NCBI RefSeq assembly: GCF_000661955.1
Contig: NZ_CP007597.1
Span: 4,177,228 to 4,241,227, forward strand
Reading direction: 5' to 3'
DNA length: 64,000 nucleotides
Source: Stenotrophomonas rhizophila
GTDB lineage: Bacteria; Pseudomonadota; Gammaproteobacteria; Xanthomonadales; Xanthomonadaceae
The notes under the pieces are model-generated. The model saw nothing but the letters and a program-made list of their open reading frames with translations, made no database searches and was not told where the DNA came from. The translations under genes and the position numbers were made by a program. Below, in pieces: positions 17,329-25,546 of this stretch. Position 1 is the first letter of the stretch. Each line of letters opens with the position of its first letter.

Positions 17329-18563
17329 GCCGGCCCGCCCGCGGGCAGCGATGGTGCCGTCGGCAGGTCGGCCGGCAAGGCGGCCACCGCCGCGGTTGCC
17401 GCTGGCAGCGGCACGCGCACCGTGACGCAGGTGCCCTCGCCCTTCACCGACTGCACCACCAGCGTGCCGCGCAATGCCGTCACCCGTTCGCGCATGCCAC
17501 CCAGCCCGTTGCCGTCGGCCTGCACGCCGCCACGGCCATCATCGCGGATCTCCATCAGCAAGCTGCGCCCTTCCTGTTCAAAGCGTATCCAGGCCTGGTG
17601 TGCCTGCGCGTGCCGGGCGATGTTGGTGGCCGCCTCGCGCAGCACCAGCGACAACCCGCGCTCCACATCCGGCGGCATCGGCGGCGGCGGCGCGTAATGC
17701 AGGTGCACGTGCTGGCATTCCAGCAACAGCCGCGCCGACGCCAGCTCGGCTGCCAGGTCGCTGGCGCGGATGCCGGTGACCGCGCTGCGCACTTCGGCCA
17801 AGGCCTGGCGCGCGATCGCTTCGGCCTCGGTTACTTCGCGGCGCGAGCCCTGCGGGTCGCGGTCGGCCAGCTTGCGCGACAGTTCCAGCTTCAGCGTGAT
17901 CAGCGACAGCGTGTGCCCCAGCAGGTCGTGCAGGTCACGGCCGATGCGCTCGCGTTCGGCGGTGGCGGCCAGACGGCGCACTTCCTCCTGCGACAGCTGC
18001 AGCGCCGCGTCACGGTCCTTGTTGGCCCGTTCCACGTTGATGACGATGCCGAGGATGAGGCCCATCGAGGGAATCCACACCACCAGCTGCCACGGGTAGC
18101 CCACCCACAAGGCGACCACCACGAACAGGCCGTTGAGCGCCAGCAGCTGCAGCATGTAGCGCAGCATGCTGGTGTCGCGGCACACCCGCAGCATCACGCA
18201 CCCGAAGATGAAGTAGCTGATGCCCGAGGGATAGAACGGCAGCAGCGCCAGGCCCATGGCCACCATGGCCAGCGCATAACGCGGCCCGTGGTGGCGGGGC
18301 GCCAGCAGCAGGCGCACATACAGGACCAAGAACACCGGGTAGGTGAGCAGGGTCAACCACAACCACTCCAGCGTGTAGCCCGTGCCGAAGATGGGGGTGA
18401 AGAACACCCAGCCGGTCCACAACAGGTGGACCGCGTCGGCCCAGGCCGGCTTGCCACGGCGCAGGTTGTCGGCCACCGACGAATCCGGCGCGGGGCGCAG
18501 CAGCGAGGCGATCCAGCGCGAAGGCACGGTCGGTTCCAGGGCGGGGCGGTCAGGCGCGATCAT
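17325..18563 (-). CDS. DesK-like sensor histidine kinase
   Basis: 412 residues with five or six transmembrane helices in the first 175 residues and no periplasmic sensor loop. The HisKA_3 phospho-acceptor is His212 in ERERIGRDLHDLLGHTLSLI. The HATPase domain shows REAATNIARHAQA (N box), DDGRGG and GNGLGGMRERV (G boxes). This architecture fits kinases that sense membrane state or a lipid-active compound through their spans, often coupled to an ABC exporter, which is the context here. Confidence 0.9.
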   Translation of the reverse strand: MIAPDRPALEPTVPSRWIASLLRPAPDSSVADNLRRGKPAWADAVHLLWTGWVFFTPIFGTGYTLEWLWLTLLTYPVFLVLYVRLLLAPRHHGPRYALAMVAMGLALLPFYPSGISYFIFGCVMLRVCRDTSMLRYMLQLLALNGLFVVVALWVGYPWQLVVWIPSMGLILGIVINVERANKDRDAALQLSQEEVRRLAATAERERIGRDLHDLLGHTLSLITLKLELSRKLADRDPQGSRREVTEAEAIARQALAEVRSAVTGIRASDLAAELASARLLLECQHVHLHYAPPPPMPPDVERGLSLVLREAATNIARHAQAHQAWIRFEQEGRSLLMEIRDDGRGGVQADGNGLGGMRERVTALRGTLVVQSVKGEGTCVTVRVPLPAATAAVAALPADLPTAPSLPAGGPA

Positions 18564-18581
18564 GCCAGTTTCGTCCGCCGC

Positions 18582-19349
18582 TTAGCCAACCCGGCGCAGG
18601 CGCCGCCGCGCCAGCCCCAGCGCCACACCGGTGACCGCCAGCAACACCGCGATGTGCACCCACGTGCTGCCCTGGGCCGGCATGCCCACCGCCGGCAGCG
18701 CCAGTTGGGCCAGGTGCCAGGTGGGCCACAGCGGGGCCAGCGCGGAAAACACCGGCGGCAGGATCGACAGCGGCAGCCACAGCCCCGACAGCAGCGCCAG
18801 CGGCAGGTACACCAGGTTGACCACCGCCGGGGCTGCACTGGCACTGACATGGCTGCCGATCCACAGCCCGATCGCGCCCAGCGGCAGCGCGGCGAAGCCG
18901 GCCACGGCCAGCAGCCGCAGCACCATCGCTGGCGCCAGGCCCACCCCGGCCGGGGCGGCCACCCCCAGCAGCACCAGCGCCACCAGCAGCGCGAACAGCA
19001 CCGCCATCAGCAGCCGCGCCAGCAACGGGGCCATCGGCGGCAACGGCAGCGCGCGCTTCAGCGTGAGCAGGCCGCCTTCGCGGTCCAGCGCCAGCTGCAC
19101 GCCGAAGCCGAACAGCGCCGGTGCCATCGCGCCGAACACGCAGTAGGTGGCCAGCAGGTACTGCGGCGCGTGACCGCGACCGAGCAGTATCCCGAACAGC
19201 GCATAGAACAGCACCGGAAACAGCAGCGAAGGCAGCGCGAAGGCCGGCGTGCGCCAGGCGCGGCGCAGTTCGCACAGCGCTTCGGCGCGGTAGATCCGCC
19301 AGCTGGAGGCGCGCGGGTGCGCGGTCGGTACGGTGGTCAGGGTATTCAT
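18582..19349 (-). CDS. ABC-2 type permease
   Basis: 255 residues with six predicted spans in the ABC-2 fold (FALPSLLFPVLFYALFGILL, LLAVAGFAALPLGAIGLWIG, LVYLPLALLSGLWLPLSILP, HIAVLLAVTGVALGLARRR). The start ATG at 19349 overlaps the stop of the ATPase gene. The segment SGLWLPLSILPPVF before the last span is the usual ABC-2 extracellular re-entrant motif. It forms an exporter with the upstream ATPase; substrate unknown, possibly an antibiotic or lipid. Confidence 0.88.
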   Translation of the reverse strand: MNTLTTVPTAHPRASSWRIYRAEALCELRRAWRTPAFALPSLLFPVLFYALFGILLGRGHAPQYLLATYCVFGAMAPALFGFGVQLALDREGGLLTLKRALPLPPMAPLLARLLMAVLFALLVALVLLGVAAPAGVGLAPAMVLRLLAVAGFAALPLGAIGLWIGSHVSASAAPAVVNLVYLPLALLSGLWLPLSILPPVFSALAPLWPTWHLAQLALPAVGMPAQGSTWVHIAVLLAVTGVALGLARRRLRRVG

Positions 19350-20245
19350 GCGGCCTCCCGGGTCAGTTCGACGAAGGCGTCGGCCAGGCCGCCGCCGTGT
19401 ACCTCCAGCTCCTGCAGCTGCGGGTCTTCGGCCAGCAGCCGCGCCACCACCGGCTCGGCCGGTTCGGCCAGCAGCTGCAGGCGCAGCCCATCGCGCTGCA
19501 CCTCGCGCACGCCGGGCCAGGTTTTGAGTACCTCGGCATCCAGCGCGCTGCGGCAGCGGATCCGGCGCGGGGCCAGTTGCTGGCGGAACTGCGCCAACGG
19601 TCCGTCGGCCAGTACCCGTCCCTGTTCGATCACCACCACGCGCTGGGCCAGTGCTTCGGCCTCTTCCAGATAGTGGGTGGTCAGCAGCACGCCGCAGCCT
19701 TCGCTGGCCAGCTGCCCGATCGCCTGCCACAGCGCCTGCCGGGCCTGGATGTCCAGGCCGGTGGTGGGCTCGTCGAGGAACAGCAGCTGCGGCCGCCCGC
19801 ACAGCGCGATGGCGAACTGCACGCGGCGCTGCTGGCCGCCGGACAGCTGGCCGTAACGGCGCCGTGCCAGATCGGCCAGCCCGGCCAGTGCCAGGCACTC
19901 TTCCAGAGGGCGTGGGTCGTCGTAGCAGGCGCTGGCCAGCGCAATCAGTTCATCCACCTGCAGCACCGGCGGCAAGGCGGTGCTCTGCAGCATCACCCCG
20001 ATGCCCCGCCGGCTGGCCCGCTGTTGCGGGTCGCCGCCCAGCAGCTCGGCCTGGCCAGCATCCAGGGCGCGCAGGCCCAGCAGTACCGAAATCGCGGTGC
20101 TCTTGCCCGCGCCGTTGCGGCCGAGCAGGGCCAGCACTTCGCCGCGCTGCAGCGAGAAGCTCACGCCCTGCAGTGCGGCGACAGCACCGTAATGCACCTG
20201 CGCGTCGCGCAGCGTGGCCAAGGCAGTCGGGCAGGAAACGGACAT
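19346..20245 (-). CDS. ABC exporter ATPase subunit (DRA/CcmA type)
   Basis: 299 residues. Walker A is LGRNGAGKST, the Q-loop is GVMLQSTALPP, the signature is YGQLSGGQQRRV, Walker B is LLFLDEPTTGLD and the switch His is in LLTTHYLEEAE. A C-terminal extension of about 85 residues follows, as in drug-resistance exporters of the DrrA type. I prefer the ATG at 20245 with GGAG at good spacing rather than one nine codons upstream. It is the first gene of a four-gene operon: ATPase, permease, kinase, regulator. Confidence 0.9.
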   Translation of the reverse strand: MSVSCPTALATLRDAQVHYGAVAALQGVSFSLQRGEVLALLGRNGAGKSTAISVLLGLRALDAGQAELLGGDPQQRASRRGIGVMLQSTALPPVLQVDELIALASACYDDPRPLEECLALAGLADLARRRYGQLSGGQQRRVQFAIALCGRPQLLFLDEPTTGLDIQARQALWQAIGQLASEGCGVLLTTHYLEEAEALAQRVVVIEQGRVLADGPLAQFRQQLAPRRIRCRSALDAEVLKTWPGVREVQRDGLRLQLLAEPAEPVVARLLAEDPQLQELEVHGGGLADAFVELTREAA

Positions 20246-20448
20246 CGGGACACTCCGTAGCGGGTTCGGCACAGCGTCGCGCTGCGGCGGCCCCGGTCCC
20301 AGTGGCCACCGTCAGCGCAAGCAGGTGACAGCTGTCACTGCCGTCGCGCCCGGCCGGTGGGCATGCTGTGCACCTCCCGGCCCGGTGCCGGTTTGTCCCC
20401 GACCGCCGTTGCGGTCACACTCGGCCCGATTCCCCGTCCAGACTCACG

Positions 20449-21684
20449 ATGAACGCATCCGCTGAACTGCTCAAGGAACTCCGCATCGACCGCAAGGCGC
20501 CCCCGCCGCCGTCCGCGCCCCGCCGTGGGCTGTGGATCGGGGTGGCCATCGTCGCCGTGCTCCTGCTCGTTGGCATCGGCTGGTTCCTGTTCGGCCGGCA
20601 ACGCCCGATCGAGGTGACCACCGCGCCGGTGGTGGCCATCCAGCAGGGCGGCGCCAGCGGTTCGGTGCTCGATGCCAGCGGCTACGTGGTGGCGCGGCGC
20701 ATGGCCACGGTGTCGGCCAAGATCACCGGCAAGGTGCGCGAGGTGATGATCGAAGAAGGCATGCGGGTGGAAGAAGGCCAGGTGATGGCCACGCTCGACC
20801 CGATCGATGCCAACGCCCAGCGCAGCCTGTCGGCCTCGCAGCTGGAGGCCGCGCGCAGCCAGCTGGCCGGGCTGCAGGCGCAGGTGGCGCAGGCCAACTC
20901 CGAAGCTGGCCGCCTGCAGACGCTGGTGGGCCAGCAGCTGGTGTCGCGCTCGCAGTACGACCTGGCCATCGCCCAGCGCGACAGCCTGCGCGCGCAGCTG
21001 CGTACCGCCGAACGCAACACCACGGTGGCCAACGATGCCCTGGCCATCGCCGACCTGGGCGTGGACAACAACACCGTGCGCGCACCGTTCTCCGGCGTGG
21101 TAACCGCCAAGGCCGCGCAGCCGGGCGAGATCGTGTCGCCATTGTCGGCCGGCGGTGGCTTCACCCGCACCGGTATCGGCACCATCGTGGACATGGAGTC
21201 GCTGGAGATCGAAGTAGAGGTGGGCGAGTCGTTCATTGGCCGCGTGCAACCGAAGATGCCGGTCGAAGCCACGCTCAACGCCTACCCGGACTGGAAGATT
21301 CCAGCCGAGGTGATCGCCATCATTCCCACCGCCGACCGCGGCAAGGCCACGGTCAAGGTGCGCGTGGCGCTGAAGGTGAAAGACCCGCGCATCGTGCCGG
21401 AGATGGGCGTGCGGGTGAGCTTCCTCGAGGCCGCACAACCGGCGCAGGCGGCCGCCCCGAAGGGCGTGCGCGTGCCGGCGGCCGCGCTCGTGGAACGCGA
21501 ACAGAAGACCGTCGCCTTCGCGGTGAAGGACGACCAGCGCGTGGAACAGCGCACGGTCACCGCCGGCGCCACGCTCAACACCGACCGCCAGGTCAGCCAG
21601 GGGCTGAGCGCGGGCGAGGTGGTGGTGCTGGACCCGCCCGAGGCGCTGAAGGACGGCAGCAAGGTCGTGGAAGCCAGTAAGTAG
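20449..21684 (+). CDS. Membrane fusion (MacA/HlyD-like) protein of an ABC export system
   Basis: 411 residues. A single N-terminal span (residues 24-44) anchors the protein in the inner membrane. The lipoyl halves flank a helical hairpin (TLDPIDANAQRSLSASQLEA to LRTAERNTTVANDALA), followed by the beta-barrel (VRAPFSGVVTAKAAQPGEIV, GTIVDMESLEIEVEVGESF) and a membrane-proximal domain (VRVPAAALVEREQKTVAFAV). It would link the permeases encoded downstream to an outer-membrane channel. It is first in the operon 20449-25088; the region up to the next gene (218 bp) is the longest gap in it. Confidence 0.88.
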   Translation: MNASAELLKELRIDRKAPPPPSAPRRGLWIGVAIVAVLLLVGIGWFLFGRQRPIEVTTAPVVAIQQGGASGSVLDASGYVVARRMATVSAKITGKVREVMIEEGMRVEEGQVMATLDPIDANAQRSLSASQLEAARSQLAGLQAQVAQANSEAGRLQTLVGQQLVSRSQYDLAIAQRDSLRAQLRTAERNTTVANDALAIADLGVDNNTVRAPFSGVVTAKAAQPGEIVSPLSAGGGFTRTGIGTIVDMESLEIEVEVGESFIGRVQPKMPVEATLNAYPDWKIPAEVIAIIPTADRGKATVKVRVALKVKDPRIVPEMGVRVSFLEAAQPAQAAAPKGVRVPAAALVEREQKTVAFAVKDDQRVEQRTVTAGATLNTDRQVSQGLSAGEVVVLDPPEALKDGSKVVEASK

Positions 21685-21902
21685 GCGGCGCCGCCGCGCA
21701 AGGCGGCGCAACCCAGTGTGTGACCCGCGCGCCCCCGCGCGCGGCCTCGAACGTGCGCTACCCGTGCCGTGCAGGCGCGCAGGCTGGCCGCTGTCTGCCA
21801 CCGCGCATCCCACCCGGGCACGGCCCTCATTCCGCCGCAGGCAGGCACGGCTGCTGCATGCCGGTGCGTCTTCGATCCGCCTTGATCCACGGAGAACCGT
21901 CC

Positions 21903-22592
<690 letters not shown>

Positions 22593-22606
22593 CGGAGGAT
22601 GCCGCG

Positions 22607-23767
22607 ATGAAGTATTTCTCGCTGGTCTGGGCCCAGCTGTTCCGCAGCAAGACACGTACGCTGCTGACCCTGCTGTCGGTGGTGGCCGCGTTCCTGCTGT
22701 TTGGCATGCTCGATTCGGTGCGTGTGGCGTTCAACTCCGGCGGTGAGACCATCGAAGGCGCCAAGCGGCTGGTGGTGTCCTCCAAGCTGTCGATCACCCA
22801 GAGCCTGCCGTTGCGCCTGCTGCGCGACATCGAGGCCACCCCGGGCGTGCGCAAGGTGAACTACGCGATGTGGTTCGGGGGCATCTACCAGGACCCGAAG
22901 AACTTCTTCCCCAGTTTCTCGGTGTCGGACAACTACATGGACCTGTACCCGGAGTTCGAGCTGCCGCCGGCGCAGGCCGAGGCGTTCAAGAACACCCGTA
23001 CCGGCGCCATCGTGGGCGAGACCCTGGCCAAGCGCTTCGGCTGGAAGCTGGGCGACACCATCCCGATGCAGGCCACCATCTTCCCGCGCAAGGGCAGCAA
23101 CGACTGGCCGCTGGAACTGGTGGGCATCTACCGGGCCAAGGACCGCAACAACGCCGGCGCGGAGAACCAGTTGCTGCTGCACTGGAGCTACTTCGACGAG
23201 TCCAACGATTACATCAAGAACCAGGTCAGCTTCTACACCGTGCAGCTGGACAACCCGGCGCATGCCTCGCGCGTGGCCCAGGCGATCGATGCGCTGTCGC
23301 TCAATTCCGACCGCGAAACCAAGTCGCAGACCGAAGCGGCGTTCTCGCAGGCGTTCGCCAAGCAGTTCGCCGACATCGGCCTGATCGTCACCGGCATCAT
23401 GGCCGCGGTGTTCTTCACCCTGGTACTGCTGACCGGCAACACCATGGCGCAGGCGGTACGCGAGCGCATCCCGGAACTGGCCATCCTCAAGACACTGGGC
23501 TTCAAGGACGGCACCGTGCTGGTGCTGGTGATGGTGGAGTCGGTGCTGTTGATCGTGCTGGGCGGGCTGATCGGCATGGGCCTGGCCGCGATCCTGATGC
23601 CGGCCATCAGCGCCAATAGCCAGGGCATGATCAGCCTGCCGGGCGTGCCTGCGCAGACCTGGGCCATGGCGCTGGGCCTGATGGCGGTGATCGGGGTGGT
23701 AGTGGGCCTGCTGCCGGCATTGCGCGCGCAGCGGTTGAAGATCGTCGACGCACTGGCCGGACGCTGA
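22607..23767 (+). CDS. FtsX/MacB-type ABC permease, first copy
   Basis: 386 residues with four spans: one N-terminal (16-36), then a large periplasmic domain (about 50-260), and three C-terminal spans (IVTGIMAAVFFTLVLLTG, VLVMVESVLLIVLGGLIGMG, ALGLMAVIGVVVGLLPALRA). The cytosolic loop RERIPELAILKTLGF before the third span is the coupling motif of the family. GGAGG precedes the ATG, and only 14 bp separate it from the ATPase gene. Confidence 0.9.
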   Translation: MKYFSLVWAQLFRSKTRTLLTLLSVVAAFLLFGMLDSVRVAFNSGGETIEGAKRLVVSSKLSITQSLPLRLLRDIEATPGVRKVNYAMWFGGIYQDPKNFFPSFSVSDNYMDLYPEFELPPAQAEAFKNTRTGAIVGETLAKRFGWKLGDTIPMQATIFPRKGSNDWPLELVGIYRAKDRNNAGAENQLLLHWSYFDESNDYIKNQVSFYTVQLDNPAHASRVAQAIDALSLNSDRETKSQTEAAFSQAFAKQFADIGLIVTGIMAAVFFTLVLLTGNTMAQAVRERIPELAILKTLGFKDGTVLVLVMVESVLLIVLGGLIGMGLAAILMPAISANSQGMISLPGVPAQTWAMALGLMAVIGVVVGLLPALRAQRLKIVDALAGR

Positions 23768-23777
23768 GGAGCCCACC

Positions 23778-25088
23778 ATGAAGACGCACTGGATGTGGAA
23801 CGTGTTGACCGTGCTGCTGCTGGCGGTGGCCCTGGTGGTCTGGATCGTGCTGCCGTGGCCGGCGGTACTGGCCATCGCGGTGGCCGTGGCGGCCTGGCTG
23901 CTGCTGACCCGCAGCGGTCGGTTGTCGCTGGCGGCCGCACGCATCGGCATTGCCAGCCTGCCGCAGCGCTGGGGTGCCTCGTCGGTGATCGTGGTCGGCA
24001 TTGCCGGCGTGGTCGGCGTGCTGGTGGCGATGCTGGCGATGGGCGACGGCTTCAAGGCCACGCTCAACCGCAGCGGCAGCGACGACGTGGCCATCGTGCT
24101 GCGCGGTGGTTCGCAGGCCGAGACCAACTCGGTGATCATGCGCGACCAGCTGCCGCTGATCCAGAGCCTGCCCGGCGTGGCCCGTGGCACCGATGGCAAG
24201 CCGCTGGTGTCGGCCGAGCTGTCGCAGGTGATCAGCCTGCTCTCGCGCAGCGACCACAGCGACACCAACGTGCAGTTCCGCGGGGTCGGCGACAAGGCGT
24301 GGGAGGTGCGCAAGACGATCCGCATCATTGAAGGCCGCCGCTTCAAGCCCGGCCTGCGCGAGATCGTGGTGGGCAAGGGGGCCAAGGCGCAGTTCGAGGG
24401 CCTGGAGGTAGGCAAGACCCTGCAGCTGGGCAAGCAGGACTGGACCGTGGTGGGCGTGTTCGCCTCCAACGACGTGCACGAGTCCGAGCTGTGGGCCGAC
24501 ACCCAGACCCTGTCCACCACCTACAACCGCAGTGCCTACCAGTCGGTCAATGTGCGCACCGACGGCACGGCCGGATTTGCGCGCTTCAAGGCAGCGATGG
24601 AGGCCGACCCGCGGCTGAAGCTGGACGTGGAAACCAGCCGCGCGTACTACAGCAAGCAGTCCGGCGGATTGAGCAAGCTGATCAGCATCCTGGGCACGGT
24701 GATCGGCACGATCATGGCCATCGGCGCGGTGTTCGGCGCCCTCAACACGATGTACGCGGCCGTGGCCACGCGCGCGCGGGAGATCGCCACCATGCGCGCG
24801 ATCGGGTTCCGTGGCCTGCCGGTGGTGACGGCGGTGATGCTGGAAACCATGCTGCTGGCGCTGCTTGGCGGCCTGCTCGGCGGGCTGGTGGCCTGGCTGG
24901 TGTTCAACAACTACACCGTGTCCACGCTGGGCAACAACTTCAGCCAGGTGGTGTTCCAGTTCCAGGTGTCCCCGCAGCTGTTGTGGACGGGGCTGAAGTG
25001 GGCGCTGGGCATCGGGCTGGTGGGTGGGCTGTTCCCGGCCCTGCGTGCAGCACGCCTGCCGATCACCACGGCACTGCGCGAGACCTGA
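23778..25088 (+). CDS. FtsX/MacB-type ABC permease, second copy
   Basis: 436 residues. An extra N-terminal hydrophobic pair (residues 7-50) precedes a MacB_PCD periplasmic domain and three C-terminal spans (ISILGTVIGTIMAIGAVFGA, VVTAVMLETMLLALLGGLLG, GLKWALGIGLVGGLFPALRA) with the loop ATRAREIATMRAIGFRG. With the first copy it forms a heterodimer. The complex is of the MacAB/YknXYZ export type, possibly for a peptide, siderophore or lipoprotein. The operon ends 58 bp before a strong terminator. Confidence 0.9.
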   Translation: MKTHWMWNVLTVLLLAVALVVWIVLPWPAVLAIAVAVAAWLLLTRSGRLSLAAARIGIASLPQRWGASSVIVVGIAGVVGVLVAMLAMGDGFKATLNRSGSDDVAIVLRGGSQAETNSVIMRDQLPLIQSLPGVARGTDGKPLVSAELSQVISLLSRSDHSDTNVQFRGVGDKAWEVRKTIRIIEGRRFKPGLREIVVGKGAKAQFEGLEVGKTLQLGKQDWTVVGVFASNDVHESELWADTQTLSTTYNRSAYQSVNVRTDGTAGFARFKAAMEADPRLKLDVETSRAYYSKQSGGLSKLISILGTVIGTIMAIGAVFGALNTMYAAVATRAREIATMRAIGFRGLPVVTAVMLETMLLALLGGLLGGLVAWLVFNNYTVSTLGNNFSQVVFQFQVSPQLLWTGLKWALGIGLVGGLFPALRAARLPITTALRET

Positions 25089-25145
25089 CACCGCAATAGA
25101 GGCACCCGCGCGCGCGTTTGCGCACACGCGATAGCAGGCCACGAA

Positions 25146-25173
25146 CCGCATCCGCAAGGGTGCGGTTTTTTTT
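25146..25173 (+). terminator. Rho-independent terminator of the MacAB-like operon
   Basis: Eight-bp stem CCGCATCC / GGGTGCGG (one wobble) with a GCAA tetraloop, followed by eight T residues, 58 bp after the second permease. Confidence 0.9.
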
Positions 25174-25175
25174 GC

Positions 25176-25236
25176 GTAGCCACCCGTGGGGTGGCTCTAC
25201 CGGTTTTTTGCGTAGCCACCCATGGGGTGGCTCTAC
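25176..25236. repeat. Two GTAG palindromes
   Basis: Copies at 25176-25200 and 25212-25236 (GTAGCCACCC(G/A)TGGGG type), direct orientation, starting three bases after the terminator T-run. The rest of the gap to 25546 holds no gene; 25400-25470 is unusually AT-rich and likely contains the promoter of the receptor gene. Confidence 0.85.
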
Positions 25237-25546
25237 CGGGTGGCGGATGCTGAACGCTTGTCGTTGTGCGCGTCTGCCGGCACTCAAGTTGCAGGGTGCA
25301 TCGCCGTTATCGGTGCCTCTGCCTGCATCAGTGCGATGCACTGCACACACGACGGCGCGCATTGGAAAAAGATAGTTCGCCAACCCGCGAATTTGTCAGC
25401 CATCGTTCATTTTTGGCTGTTTTTATGCTTTCAAGTGAAAGTAAAAATTTTGAAAAGTCATTAGACTCCCGCCCCCCGCGTCGTGATGTTGTTCCCCACG
25501 TCGCCCGCAAGGGCGCTTGTTTTTCCTGAAAAGAGATATCGCACGG

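Noticed and set aside
17598..19673. Plus-strand open frame of about 690 codons rich in Gln, Arg and His
   Set aside because: Antisense to the histidine kinase and ABC permease genes, low-complexity composition only.
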